A stretch of DNA of 64,000 nucleotides from Candidatus Methylacidiphilales bacterium (GCA_028713655.1 JAQTNW010000004.1:1-64000), one strand, 5' to 3'. Shown: positions 17,520-26,350, numbered from the stretch's first letter. The notes: generated by a model not told the origin, from the sequence alone. Numbers and translations: made by a program.

Positions 17520-17829
17520 CAGCAGCAGCGGGGCCACTTATCCATTTGTGCATGCACCAGGCGATGAACTGCCATTGGGCAAGATAAAATACCGTGACAA
17601 CAATGGGCGGAATAAGATCGTGCGGATCCCATGATATCGGGAACCACATAAACAGAAGCGATCCCAGAAGCGTCGAAGGGAATCCGAGGTAGCCCAGACT
17701 GAAGCAGACACCTTCGGTGCGCATTTCGCGACCCTGTGGAAGGCAAATTGCGAGAATCGTAAGACCAAATAGCGCGCTACCAATAGATATGATCCAAGGA
17801 ATGCGTATCTTGCATAGGAATGCTTTCAT
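17506..17829 (-). CDS. hypothetical small membrane protein
   Basis: This 107-residue frame has three likely membrane helices (WIISIGSALFGLTILAICL, LGYLGFPSTLLGSLLFMWF, LIPPIVVTVFYLAQWQFIAW) and ends in a short polar tail. I recognise no family. The hydrophobic periodicity and single frame make it more plausible than the overlapping frames, but there is no strong ribosome-binding site and the region on both sides is rich in repeats. Confidence 0.5.
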   Translation of the reverse strand: MKAFLCKIRIPWIISIGSALFGLTILAICLPQGREMRTEGVCFSLGYLGFPSTLLGSLLFMWFPISWDPHDLIPPIVVTVFYLAQWQFIAWCMHKWISGPAAAAHSN

Positions 17830-17949
17830 TGCGCCGCGTGCGGTATAACTCCAGCAAATGCAACTCGATTGTGGACAAGCTGCCGTTGGCGTTGCATGCG
17901 GGCAGTTTGCGCTTCAATAAAACTGGATCAAGAGAATTGGCGCTGTTAC

Positions 17950-17965
17950 GTCCGCCGTTGCGGAC
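17950..17965. repeat. small hairpin beside cloverleaf element
   Basis: GTCCGC, CGTT, GCGGAC form a 6-bp stem with a 4-base loop, 2 bp before the 83-bp palindromic element. It may be part of the same element or a leftover arm. Confidence 0.45.
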
Positions 17966-17967
17966 TT

Positions 17968-18050
17968 TGGAGTGCGCAGACATGTCTGCGCTTTTGAAGC
18001 GGACGACATGTCGTCCGTAATAAAAAGCGGCGTCGTGCCGCCGCACTCCA
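17968..18050. repeat. 83-bp cloverleaf-like palindromic element
   Basis: Outer arms TGGAGTGCG (17968-17976) and CGCACTCCA (18042-18050) are perfect complements. Inside lie three tandem palindromes: GCGCAGACATGTCTGCGC (17974-17991, perfect), CGGACGACATGTCGTCCG (18000-18017, perfect) and the imperfect GCGGCGTCGTGCCGCCGC (18027-18044). The first and third share bases with the outer arms. The three share a GC-arm / ACATGT-like-centre design and look like diverged copies of one unit. The element ends 38 bp before the stop of the GH16 gene on the opposite strand. Confidence 0.75.
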
Positions 18051-18087
18051 TATAAGATGCCCCAATCCGTAAGGTTGGAGAGCTTTG

Positions 18088-19578
18088 CTACATGCCCTGA
18101 TAAACGCGGACATAATCCACCCACATGTCGCTTTGATTGCCGTAGCGCAGAAGATTGGCAGGCCAACTGCCGCCAATGGCCAGATTTATGATGAAGATGA
18201 AGGGATTGTTCGCGGAGATCACGCCCGTGGGATGACGCAGTACCTCGATGTCGTCCAAATAATAGACGGTGAAATCGTGTGTGATCAATAAGCCATACGT
18301 GTGGAACGTCGTGGACCAGGAGGATTTGCCACCTGTTTGCATGGTCTCCACCATCTTATGGGCGTCATACGGATTGCCGTCGGGGCCCTTCATTGTCTTG
18401 CTTGTAACCCAGGCCGGAGCTGGCTGGCCCCAAAAATGAGTGGTGGCGTGGTATCCGGTCCAGATGCCACCGTTCTTGGAATTAGTCCCGTACGCCTCTA
18501 TCACGTCCAATTCATCGCAGGGCCCCTTGTTTGTCCCAAGATCTTCCGGCTTTTTGGACCCGCCCCAAAAAGCGGGCCAGGTGCCTGTGGCGTTTTGTGC
18601 CAGGAACCGGCACTCCAAGTAGCAGGGTGCTGTAGAGCTAAAATGTGTGGGTGTGAGACTGCCTGTGGAACCGCGGGTGCCCGGCGGTTTGGAGGCGTGA
18701 ATCCGCAGATAATTCTTGATCTTGCCTTTGACCTGGCTGAAAGGATTGTTGGGGCCTGAGTTGTTGGTAAAGGGCCAGGAGCTGCCGTCGCCGCCGCCCC
18801 AATGGGTCCAATACTTGGCTGTGGTATCCTTGTCGTCAGTGGCAATCGAGAGAGGGCCATCGAAGTCATCGGAGAAGACCAGCTTCATGCCGTTGGCAGG
18901 CGCAGGGTTTGTCTTGGGAATGCCCTGGTTCCAGACGACGCCACCGTCATTGAAGAGTTGAAGCTCGCAGTAATCCTGCCTGTCGCCGTCGTCCTTGGCG
19001 TAGATGCGCAGGTTGATGGGTCCGTTGGGGAATTGGTCCGCATGGAAAACGAAGCTGCCGCTGCCGTCTGCTTCAAGTTTGAGGTCGGGCGCCAAATCCA
19101 CGTCGTGTCCCCATGGACTGGGATTGTCCGTTGTGGGCTGCTGCCAGCAGAGTGCGTGAACGGTGGTCATCCTGCGCGCCGTAAAGGTGACGGTGACATC
19201 TCCTTTGATATTCGAGCAATAAGCCGGTGAACTCACTGAGATCGATGGGGACCAAAAGGTCTTTACTTTGCTGGCTCCACTGGCCTCGGTATAAAAAGTG
19301 GATAGAAAATCGGACAGATCCGGCTTGGAACTGGCTTGGGCTGCTGGTGCAGTGGTTGTGGGAGTGACGGTGGGTGCCGCGGCTGTGGTGGCTGCAGGTG
19401 CGGTGGGGGCCGTGGCGGTGACAGGTTCCGTGACGGCGGGCGTGGCAGGTGCAGTGGGGGCTGGGGTAACGGGTGTTTCATTTTGTGCCAGAACGTCCGT
19501 TGTCACGGTTGCCAGCATCAATGTCAGGGCCAGCAGGTACAGGGTATTCAGGCTTGGTTTGCTTGTATGGGGGGTCAT
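18088..19578 (-). CDS. secreted GH16 family glycoside hydrolase
   Basis: This 496-residue protein has an N-terminal signal peptide (LYLLALTLMLATVTTDVLAQ), then about 50 residues rich in Pro, Thr and Ala that look like a linker, a ~140-residue beta-rich segment beginning near FWSPSISVSSPAYC, and a C-terminal GH16 domain from about 230. The catalytic signature ExDxxE is present as ELDVIE (Glu356, Asp358, Glu361), with WPAFWGG before it and YYLDDIEV after it. GH16 enzymes cut beta-1,3/1,4-glucans, laminarin, agar or carrageenan; the exact substrate cannot be read from sequence. It should act outside the cytoplasm. It stands alone, without a polysaccharide-utilisation cluster. Confidence 0.9.
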   Translation of the reverse strand: MTPHTSKPSLNTLYLLALTLMLATVTTDVLAQNETPVTPAPTAPATPAVTEPVTATAPTAPAATTAAAPTVTPTTTAPAAQASSKPDLSDFLSTFYTEASGASKVKTFWSPSISVSSPAYCSNIKGDVTVTFTARRMTTVHALCWQQPTTDNPSPWGHDVDLAPDLKLEADGSGSFVFHADQFPNGPINLRIYAKDDGDRQDYCELQLFNDGGVVWNQGIPKTNPAPANGMKLVFSDDFDGPLSIATDDKDTTAKYWTHWGGGDGSSWPFTNNSGPNNPFSQVKGKIKNYLRIHASKPPGTRGSTGSLTPTHFSSTAPCYLECRFLAQNATGTWPAFWGGSKKPEDLGTNKGPCDELDVIEAYGTNSKNGGIWTGYHATTHFWGQPAPAWVTSKTMKGPDGNPYDAHKMVETMQTGGKSSWSTTFHTYGLLITHDFTVYYLDDIEVLRHPTGVISANNPFIFIINLAIGGSWPANLLRYGNQSDMWVDYVRVYQGM

Positions 19579-19744
19579 TGGGAGTGATTCCTTTATGGGT
19601 TTCGGATGAAAAGGTGACTAATACAATAATCGTTACTATTCTTTTTTAGCTTGGTCAAGGTGATTGCGACTGAACAAAAAGATTTTTATGGTGAAATGAT
19701 TTGCTTTAACGAATTAGTAGCGTCTCTAAAGGAAGTGAAGCGAT
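19579..19744. other. GH16 upstream region
   Basis: This AT-rich stretch lies upstream of the minus-strand GH16 gene. On that strand TTGACC is followed 17 bases later by TAACGA, a weak sigma-70-like pair roughly 70 bp before the start codon, and AAAGGAATC a few bases before the ATG could serve as a ribosome-binding site. Nothing else is recognised. Confidence 0.3.
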
Positions 19745-19900
19745 TTATCCCATTGGTGAACACACCGCCAGTTGTTTATTGCGGAAGGCATGGCCGGAAC
19801 CCGACTTGAGATATTTTTCAAACGCCATGGCTTTTGATTTTGCGGGGAAGGCGGAATACCAAACAAGATCCCAAGCGAAAAATCTCAATTGATGTTGCGG
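19745..19900 (-). pseudogene. C-terminal remnant of a GIY-YIG nuclease-like gene
   Basis: On the minus strand the frame reads WDLVWYSAFPAKSKAMAFEK and then YLKSGSGHAFRNKQL before a stop. This closely resembles the last ~35 residues of small GIY-YIG family endonuclease-like proteins (the FEKYLKSGSGxAF motif). The N-terminal half with the GIY and YIG strands is missing: upstream the frame runs into tRNA-Gly. It is therefore a truncated remnant directly downstream of the tRNA gene, not a functional gene. Confidence 0.6.
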
Positions 19901-19950
19901 AGGCTTGGCCGAAGGAGACTGTGTCCACCCTAGCTCCGAAGGAGCGAAGG

Positions 19951-20026
<76 letters not shown>

Positions 20027-20080
20027 AATAAGAACAGGGGGTCAGACTGCCAAACCCGGCTGCCCAGACAAGCAAAAATT

Positions 20081-21403
20081 TCAGCGGATTGTAGCGTCGG
20101 ATTTTTGCCGGAGCAGGGCAATCTGCTGGTCCGCCCGGGACTGCAATTCCTGCTGGTACTGCTGCAAAAGTTGGGTCCGGAGACTTTCAGCCTGAGTATC
20201 AATGGCCCGGAGAACCCGGTTGCGCTCGGCCATTTGCTCGCTGCGAACCGCATTGGCCCGTTGGATCTCGCGCTTTTCGTGTTCGCGCCCGGCAAAAATA
20301 CCGCCCAACAGACCGGCCGCCGCTCCCGCTCCGGCGCCAATGGCCGCGCCATCGCCGCCGCCCGCTGCGGCCCCGATTCCGGCACCAAGCCCGGCTCCCG
20401 CAAGGGTTCCGATTCCCGCGCTGGTGGGTGTGCCGCTGCCGGAACCGCCATGGCGGTCCACAGGTGCGGCGTTGATCGTAGGCAGGTCGCCCATCCGGCT
20501 TTGCCGGAAATTGGCCACCTGTTGGTTGATTGCATTCATGCGGTCGTTGAAGGACTGCAACGCGCTGTTTCTCTTTGTCGCGGCTGCCTGGCGCTCGGTT
20601 TCGGAACGCAAAAGATAGACGGGCGCGCCCCCGGCTTCCTGCAGCAACCGGCTTTCGTAGGCATAATTGCGATCGAGGGGGAGGGGATCGGCTTCAAAAA
20701 TCTGCCAACTGCCCTCGGATTTGGCCATGCGCCGCGCCGTCCAGTGGTATTGCAGCGGCTGGTCAACCGTGGCGATCAAGATGGTGTTTATGGATTGATA
20801 AGATTTCCCTGGAGGCAGGTCATCGGAAAGCACCAGAAGCTTGCGCAGATTTTTCTCCGCGGCGTCGGCCTTGGCCGGGGCCGGTTCGTCGATGATTGAT
20901 ACCAGATACAGGGTGGCGCGGCTACGGAAGCTCGCGAGGTAGGACATGGAAAAGCTGCTGTCGTTCTTGTCATAGGAAACAAGCTTGAGGTTGGTTAGGG
21001 ACAGGTTTGGATCCATCCGGCTTTCCAGATGGTTGCGTGCCGGGCCGTCGCCGGGGAGATGGAGTAGCCGGTCCCAGAAACCGATTTTGGTTTTGCCGGT
21101 TTCAACAGGCGGTGTTTGGGCGCCGAGCAATTGGAGGCTATTTTTCCAATTTTGGTAATCGGCTTCGGTTGCGACATATTTGGATGGAGCGGATGCGGAA
21201 GCTGCGGACTGGGGATTGCCGCTGATTGTCCGGTATCCAAAATAAATCGTAACGACTGCGACAAGCAGGAGGAATCCAAGGACAAGAATTCCGCCGAACG
21301 TGCCCAGCAGAAGCATGGGATTGAGGCGGAGTACGATTTCTTTTCCTCCTGATTTTTCCGGAAGGGGAGGGGTTTGCCCACTGGATGGCGATGGATTTGG
21401 CAT
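20081..21403 (-). CDS. glycine-zipper membrane protein of unknown function
   Basis: This 440-residue protein has a Pro/Ser-rich cytoplasmic start, one strong membrane helix at about 30-55 (LLLGTFGGILVLGFLLLVAV), a ~250-residue soluble region, then a glycine-zipper section (about 325-375: GIGTLAGAGLGAGIGAAAGG and continuing) of the type that inserts in membranes. It ends in a charged helical coil (HEKREIQRANAVRSEQMAER) rich in Gln. The arrangement suggests an inner-membrane-anchored envelope protein with a second membrane-active segment. I do not recognise the central domain. It is a single gene upstream (on its own strand) of tRNA-Gly. Confidence 0.75.
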   Translation of the reverse strand: MPNPSPSSGQTPPLPEKSGGKEIVLRLNPMLLLGTFGGILVLGFLLLVAVVTIYFGYRTISGNPQSAASASAPSKYVATEADYQNWKNSLQLLGAQTPPVETGKTKIGFWDRLLHLPGDGPARNHLESRMDPNLSLTNLKLVSYDKNDSSFSMSYLASFRSRATLYLVSIIDEPAPAKADAAEKNLRKLLVLSDDLPPGKSYQSINTILIATVDQPLQYHWTARRMAKSEGSWQIFEADPLPLDRNYAYESRLLQEAGGAPVYLLRSETERQAAATKRNSALQSFNDRMNAINQQVANFRQSRMGDLPTINAAPVDRHGGSGSGTPTSAGIGTLAGAGLGAGIGAAAGGGDGAAIGAGAGAAAGLLGGIFAGREHEKREIQRANAVRSEQMAERNRVLRAIDTQAESLRTQLLQQYQQELQSRADQQIALLRQKSDATIR

Positions 21404-21554
21404 GGTGGAGCTTTCGTTGGAGTTGAGCGAGTTTATACCATGAGGACGGGATTGTGGACAAGCGCAAGGTTGTATTTGGCGGTGTTAATTGTGCCCTGCG
21501 TTGCAGATGAATCCCGTCTTGCCGCCGGGGGGGGGGATGGATTAGGCTCGAAGC

Positions 21555-22442
21555 ATGTCGTATCGGAACTGGCCATCTTCGAATTGGTCGTACGCGCCGA
21601 TGACGTATTTTCGGGGCATCCCGGTGGATCTCACCGTTTCCATCACCGTCCTGCATGTGCTGACCATGCTGTTATGCACCGTGGGGATTGCAATGGGATA
21701 CGGAAACCTGTGCTGGTCCGAATTAGTCTTCAGCACTTCCAGTTTTTGGAGCGGCAAATACTGGACCTTGTTCACCGATATTTTCTATCATAATATTGCG
21801 ACGGAACATATTTGGTTTCTGGTTTCAATTGCCTTGTTCTGCTGGTTTGGGCGGGATGTGGAACGGTTTATCGGGCGCCTGCATTTTGCCGTTTTGTATC
21901 TGGCCTTGATGGTGGTTCCGCCTTTGGTTTGCCTGGCGGCGGCGCATGTATTGAAACTCCATGACCTGAGCGTACACCTGCCGTACATCTGGCAGTTTTC
22001 CATTTTCGTCGGATTTGCCGTCATTTATCCGAATGTCATGCTTCTGCCTGGCATCAAAGTCAAGTGGGAGGCACTGGCTTTGGTTGCGGTGTTCGGCCTG
22101 GTGCTTTTGGCGTTTCTATCGCAGCCCGGCCAGAGCCGCTATGCCCTGATCCCGTACTGCGCTTCGCTTGCGACCGTTTATCTCTACCTGCGCTTTGTTG
22201 GCGTGGGGAATGGGATCGGTTTCTGGGAATGGTTTGAAAGCTGGCGCCAGCAGCGCGCTGAACGTGGCTTCATTCGCCGCCGGGAGGCTTATGAGAACAA
22301 GGTCAGGCATCAGGAGGAGACGGTGGATGGAATCCTTGAAAAAATCTCCTGCTCGGGATTGTCATCACTCACGCCGCAGGAACGGATCATTCTGGAAAAG
22401 GCCAGCCATCAACTTTCGCAACGCGAGAAATTTCCGCGCTAA
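21555..22442 (+). CDS. rhomboid-fold protein lacking catalytic residues
   Basis: This 295-residue protein has about six membrane helices and rhomboid hallmarks: WTLFTDIFYHN (family WxxxTxxFxH), IWFLVSIALFCWFGRDVERFIG (fG.xvE) and a C-terminal VDGILEKISCSGLSSLTPQE, the small domain often found after bacterial rhomboids. The GxSG serine motif expected before GFAVIYPNVMLLPG reads YIWQFSIF, and the helix that should carry the catalytic His reads SRYALIPYCASLAT with no His. It is therefore predicted to be an inactive rhomboid-like protein rather than a protease; its binding role is unknown. Confidence 0.8.
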   Translation: MSYRNWPSSNWSYAPMTYFRGIPVDLTVSITVLHVLTMLLCTVGIAMGYGNLCWSELVFSTSSFWSGKYWTLFTDIFYHNIATEHIWFLVSIALFCWFGRDVERFIGRLHFAVLYLALMVVPPLVCLAAAHVLKLHDLSVHLPYIWQFSIFVGFAVIYPNVMLLPGIKVKWEALALVAVFGLVLLAFLSQPGQSRYALIPYCASLATVYLYLRFVGVGNGIGFWEWFESWRQQRAERGFIRRREAYENKVRHQEETVDGILEKISCSGLSSLTPQERIILEKASHQLSQREKFPR

Positions 22443-22542
22443 TCTCCAACGCTAAAAATTTAACGCAGAGGCGTCCGCCAGAGGACGGATTCGTCCCGTG
22501 TGCGAACAATGCGCCTGTGGCGCACGCCAAGACGCGAAAAAC
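22443..22542. repeat. intergenic repeat text after rhomboid-like gene
   Basis: It contains tttaacgcagaggcgtccgc, gaggacggattcgtcc and atgcgcctgtggcgcacgcc. The last piece nearly matches atgcgcctgcggcgcacgca at 13420, and both occur between a ttaacgca start and a ttaaaac end, so this is a second copy of a composite intergenic repeat. Confidence 0.5.
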
Positions 22543-23211
22543 TTAAAACCTTATCGGCAGCTCGATGGCGTGCTTCAGAAGCAGAAGGTATTCCTCCCGC
22601 GGGATGTCGATGGCACCCAGACGCAAGGTGTGCGGCGTGCTGACCTGCGTGTCAAACAGACTGAATCCCCGCTGTTTCAAATGCTGCATCAACGCGGCAA
22701 GGGCGATGTTCGAGGCGTCCGTCACGCGGTGGAACATGGATTCGCCGGCAAAAAATCCGCCCAGGCACACGCCGTAGAGGCCTCCCGCGAGAGTGTCGCC
22801 CTGCCAGCATTCCACGCTGTGCGCATGGCCGCAGCGTTGCAATTCCGCATAGGCGCTGAACATTTCACCCTCAATCCAACTGGACTCGCGGCCCGGCGCG
22901 GATGCGGCGCAACCTTCCATCACAGCATGAAAGACCTGGTCGAATGTAATCCGGAACTTTTGTTGTTTTAGTTTCTGCGACAAACGTCGGTGGATGTGGA
23001 ATGTATCGATGGGAATGATGCAGCGCGGATCGGGTGACCACCATGTCACCGGGTTTGCGGACCAGGGAAAAATGCCGTTCCGGTAGGCCTCCAGCAGGCG
23101 TGGAACGGAGAGATCCCCGCCAATGGCCACCAGTCCGTCAGGACGGGCGCCGCGGGGGTCGGGTAGCGGCGTGCCGTGCTTGAGCACGGGCACAGAAAAT
23201 CCTGATTTCAC
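22543..23211 (-). CDS. aat: leucyl/phenylalanyl-tRNA--protein transferase
   Basis: Aat adds Leu or Phe to proteins with N-terminal Arg or Lys, marking them for ClpS/ClpAP degradation (N-end rule). Segments LVAIGGDLSVPRLLEAYRNG, GIFPWSANPVTWWSPDPRC, HSVECWQGDTLAGGLYGV and FFAGESMFHRVTDASN are diagnostic. Length (222) is normal. It is transcribed divergently from the helicase gene with about 42 bp between start codons. clpS and clpA are not in the window. Confidence 0.95.
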   Translation of the reverse strand: MKSGFSVPVLKHGTPLPDPRGARPDGLVAIGGDLSVPRLLEAYRNGIFPWSANPVTWWSPDPRCIIPIDTFHIHRRLSQKLKQQKFRITFDQVFHAVMEGCAASAPGRESSWIEGEMFSAYAELQRCGHAHSVECWQGDTLAGGLYGVCLGGFFAGESMFHRVTDASNIALAALMQHLKQRGFSLFDTQVSTPHTLRLGAIDIPREEYLLLLKHAIELPIRF

Positions 23212-23253
23212 TCCCTGAAAATAATACGGGACAGAGCCTTTGACAACTGTGGG

Positions 23254-25281
23254 TTGATCTCTACTTTGCGGACTGTGTCCCGGCTCTTATCAGGCTTAAA
23301 TCCATCCCAACGCGAGGCGGTCCAGGCCCTTGACGGGCCTGTGTTGGTCCTGGCGGGCGCGGGCACGGGCAAGACGCGGGTCATCACGCACCGCATGGCC
23401 TATCTGATCGAGCAGGGGGCGGATCCAAGGCAGGTGCTGGCACTAACTTTTACGAACAAAGCCGCGCGCGAGATGAAGGAACGCTTCATGGCGCTGGTGC
23501 GGAGCCGGCATGATACCGAGGCCTTGAAACAGCTCTTCGCCGGAACTTTCCATTCCTTTTGTGTGAAGTTGCTCCGGGAATTTATTGAAAAGTTGGATTA
23601 CAGCCGCAATTTCACCATTTACGACGAATCCGACCAGGTCTCGCTCTTGAAACAAATCATCGGACGTGTCGCGGGGCACAACAGCGATGTCGATTTGCAA
23701 AAAATAAAGGCCCTCATCAGCCTGGCAAAAAACAAAGGGCATGAAGCTCCCGAGGAAGCGGGGGATTCCGTGGCGCCCGCCATCTTTCGAAAGTACCAGG
23801 ACGAACTCAAACTGCGCAATGCCGTGGATTTCGACGATCTCCTCGTCCTGGCGGTCAAGTTGTTGCGCGACCACCCCGAAGTCCGCAGCCAGGTGCGCGG
23901 ACGCATCCGCTATCTGTTGGTGGATGAATACCAGGACACCAACCGCATCCAGTTTGAAATCGTCCGGCTGCTGGCTTCGGAGACCCGCGATGTGTGTGTC
24001 GTCGGCGACGACGACCAAAGCATCTACAGTTGGCGCGGGGCCGAGAGCTCGCACATTCTGGAATTCGAGCAGTTTTTCCCGAAGGCGACGGTGGTCCGGC
24101 TGGAGCAAAATTACCGTTGCACTCCTAACATATTGAAGGCTGCGAACAGCGTGATCCGGAACAATGCGCGGCGCCATGTGAAGTTGCTCTGGTCGGACGG
24201 CCCGCCCGGCGAAAAAATCCGCCTGGTGACCGCCGCGGGCGAGCAGGAGGAGGCGGCCTGGGTGGTGTCGGATATTCTGCGCTTGCGGCGCGAGCAGAAT
24301 CTTTCCTGGGAAAGTTTCGCGTTGCTCTACCGCGCGAACCACCTTTCCCGCGTGTTCGAGCATGAGTTCCGCAGGTTGCGCATCCCGTATCGGATCGTGG
24401 GCGGGCTGGGCTTTTACGAGCGTCGCGAAGTCAAGGACGTGCTGGCCTATCTCCAGGTGATTTTAAACCCGAACGACGACATCAGCCTGTTGCGCATCAT
24501 CAACCAGCCGGCGCGCGGCATCGGAAAGACAACGCTCGAGGAATTGATACGCTCGGCGCGGGAGCGGAAACATCACATCTGGCTGGAGCTTCAAGAGGAA
24601 CGGAAGAAAAGCGGAAGGGCGTCCGCGGGACTCGAAAATTTTTCGAGCCTTGTGCATCGCTATCATGCGAGGTTCAAGCAGGAAACGACCTGGTCGAAGA
24701 TACTCAAGGATTTATTGGAAGAGATCCGCTTTTTCGAGGAGATCCGCCGCACGAGCAAGGATAACAACGAGGCGTCGAGCCGTTGCGAAAACGTCCAGGA
24801 ACTGGTGTCGGCCCTGGCTTCGCATGAACAAAAGCGCGGGGGCACACTGCAGGATTTTATCGACGGGCTGCGCCTGGACCAAAAGGATGAGAAGGACGAG
24901 GAGAAGGACGGTTATGGCGTGACCTTGATGACGCTGCACTCGGCCAAAGGGCTGGAGTTCAACCGCGTGTATCTGGTCGGCTTGGAGGAGGGGATTTTAC
25001 CGCACGACCGCAGCAAGCTGGAAGGCAATGTGGAGGAGGAGCGGCGTTTGTTTTATGTGGGCATGACGCGCGCCATGCGGGGACTGGTGCTGAGCCAGTG
25101 CGGCAGCAGGCGCCGTTACGGGCAGGAAGAACCGCGGCATCCTTCGAGCTTTCTGCTCGAACTGCCGGAGGACATCATCGAGCCGATTGATGCGGCCAGC
25201 ACCCTGACCCAGGCGGGTGCGGAGCAGGTGGTGGACCGGTTGAGCGCGTTGCGGGCGCGGCTCGGTGAATATCCTGAATAG
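23254..25281 (+). CDS. pcrA: UvrD/PcrA-type superfamily 1 DNA helicase
   Basis: All SF1A helicase motifs are visible: Q-motif LNPSQREAVQ, Walker A GAGTGKT, motif II VDEYQDTN, motif III GDDDQSIYSWRGAE, motif IV LEQNYRCTPNIL, motif V MTLHSAKGLEFNRVYLVGLE and motif VI EEERRLFYVGMTRA. Such 3'-5' helicases act in repair, replication restart and removal of recombinase. The 675-residue length suits this family. The start used is TTG 23254; a GTG at 23275 is an alternative and no ATG lies upstream of the Q-motif. UvrD, PcrA and Rep cannot be separated confidently by eye. Confidence 0.92.
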   Translation: MISTLRTVSRLLSGLNPSQREAVQALDGPVLVLAGAGTGKTRVITHRMAYLIEQGADPRQVLALTFTNKAAREMKERFMALVRSRHDTEALKQLFAGTFHSFCVKLLREFIEKLDYSRNFTIYDESDQVSLLKQIIGRVAGHNSDVDLQKIKALISLAKNKGHEAPEEAGDSVAPAIFRKYQDELKLRNAVDFDDLLVLAVKLLRDHPEVRSQVRGRIRYLLVDEYQDTNRIQFEIVRLLASETRDVCVVGDDDQSIYSWRGAESSHILEFEQFFPKATVVRLEQNYRCTPNILKAANSVIRNNARRHVKLLWSDGPPGEKIRLVTAAGEQEEAAWVVSDILRLRREQNLSWESFALLYRANHLSRVFEHEFRRLRIPYRIVGGLGFYERREVKDVLAYLQVILNPNDDISLLRIINQPARGIGKTTLEELIRSARERKHHIWLELQEERKKSGRASAGLENFSSLVHRYHARFKQETTWSKILKDLLEEIRFFEEIRRTSKDNNEASSRCENVQELVSALASHEQKRGGTLQDFIDGLRLDQKDEKDEEKDGYGVTLMTLHSAKGLEFNRVYLVGLEEGILPHDRSKLEGNVEEERRLFYVGMTRAMRGLVLSQCGSRRRYGQEEPRHPSSFLLELPEDIIEPIDAASTLTQAGAEQVVDRLSALRARLGEYPE

Positions 25282-25322
25282 CCGTATTGTCATCGGCCTA
25301 AGATGGAATACACTGCAACTCC

Positions 25323-25655
25323 ATGAAATCGGGCATTTATCTGGTCACGTTTCAGTCCAGTCTTGAAAACTTTGGAAGCGGGATTGTTGTTATTGATAAT
25401 GGAAAGGTGCATGGCGGTGATGCGGGCTTTGTGTATCTGGGTACCTACAAGGAAAATCCTCCGAATGGCACGGCCACCATCACGATTAAAAACTTCGATC
25501 CGCAGCAGCACTCGGTTTTTGGAGCCTTGAACCATTGTGGCCTTACTCTTTCGGGAACTGCATCGGCCAGCTCCTTTAGTTTGACGGGAAACGTCACCCA
25601 ACAGCCTGACTTGAGAATCGCCATTTCGGGCCGGCTGATTTCGGAGTTGCTGTAA
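25323..25655 (+). CDS. GrlR-like family protein
   Basis: This 110-residue protein begins MKSGIYLVTFQSSLENFGSG and continues through GGDAGFVYLGTY and VFGALNHCGLTLSG. That matches the small beta-barrel GrlR family, first known as a negative regulator of a type III secretion locus in enteric pathogens and since found as short uncharacterised proteins in many bacteria. No type III secretion genes are present here, so the regulatory role should not be transferred. It precedes the ExoD-like gene by 26 bp on the same strand. Confidence 0.7.
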   Translation: MKSGIYLVTFQSSLENFGSGIVVIDNGKVHGGDAGFVYLGTYKENPPNGTATITIKNFDPQQHSVFGALNHCGLTLSGTASASSFSLTGNVTQQPDLRIAISGRLISELL

Positions 25656-25681
25656 GACGCCGCGCTGCCACGCTCTTTCAA

Positions 25682-26350
25682 TTGAAGCCTGAAGACGTGA
25701 AAGACTCAACGGATGGCAAGCTGCCTGTGTCAGCGGTTCCGAGAAGGCTTTCCGAGGACATTGCCATGCTGCTTCTCGAGTTTGCCGAGCGGCCTGTGCG
25801 GCTCGGCGAGGTGATGGAACTCATGCGGCACCGTTCCTACTCGTTTCTGCTTATACTGCTTTGTCTGCCTTTTTGCACGCCGATCCCTCTTCCGGGCCTC
25901 TCGACCCCGTTTGGGCTTGTGGTCGCGCTGATTGGATTCCGCCTCGCGCTGGGCCAGGCGCCCTGGGTCCCGCAGCGCATGCAGCAGATTCAACTGCCTG
26001 CCAAATTACTGCCGCGTGTATTGATGGCTGCGGAAAAACTCATCGTGAGACTTGAGTATCTGCTCAAGCCCCGCTGCGCCGCCGTGTTCAAGCTCCCGCT
26101 TCTGGTAAATGGCATGGGCTTGATGATCCTGATTGCCGGAGCACTCCTATTGCTGCCGCTGCCGATTCCCTTTACCAACCTGGCTCCGGCACTGACGGTC
26201 ATTTTGCTGGCGTTCGCCATGATTGAGAAGGACGGCTATTTTGTCATTGCGGGAACGCTTGCTTTCGCTGTGACGATCCTGTTTTTTGCCGCCCTGTTTC
26301 TGGGAGGAATCTCGGCGGGCGCGTTTGTGGGCCATTTATATGGGGACTGA
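25682..26350 (+). CDS. ExoD family membrane protein
   Basis: This 222-residue protein has a soluble N-terminal stretch and about four membrane helices, with SYSFLLILLCLPFCTPIPLPGLSTP matched to the conserved ExoD core; a PIPFTNLAPALTVILLAFAMIEKDG repeat-like half follows. ExoD was named for a rhizobial exopolysaccharide-synthesis phenotype; its biochemical role is unsettled. The frame starts at TTG 25682; an ATG at 25766 would still keep the core. The stop codon lies inside 91-bp repeat copy D, so the native C-terminus may have been altered by that insertion. Confidence 0.8.
   Translation: MKPEDVKDSTDGKLPVSAVPRRLSEDIAMLLLEFAERPVRLGEVMELMRHRSYSFLLILLCLPFCTPIPLPGLSTPFGLVVALIGFRLALGQAPWVPQRMQQIQLPAKLLPRVLMAAEKLIVRLEYLLKPRCAAVFKLPLLVNGMGLMILIAGALLLLPLPIPFTNLAPALTVILLAFAMIEKDGYFVIAGTLAFAVTILFFAALFLGGISAGAFVGHLYGD

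Noticed and set aside
19298-19609. Plus-strand Ala/Val/Gly-rich frame
   Set aside because: It is the antisense of the Pro/Thr/Ala linker of the GH16 protein; composition is forced by the opposite strand.
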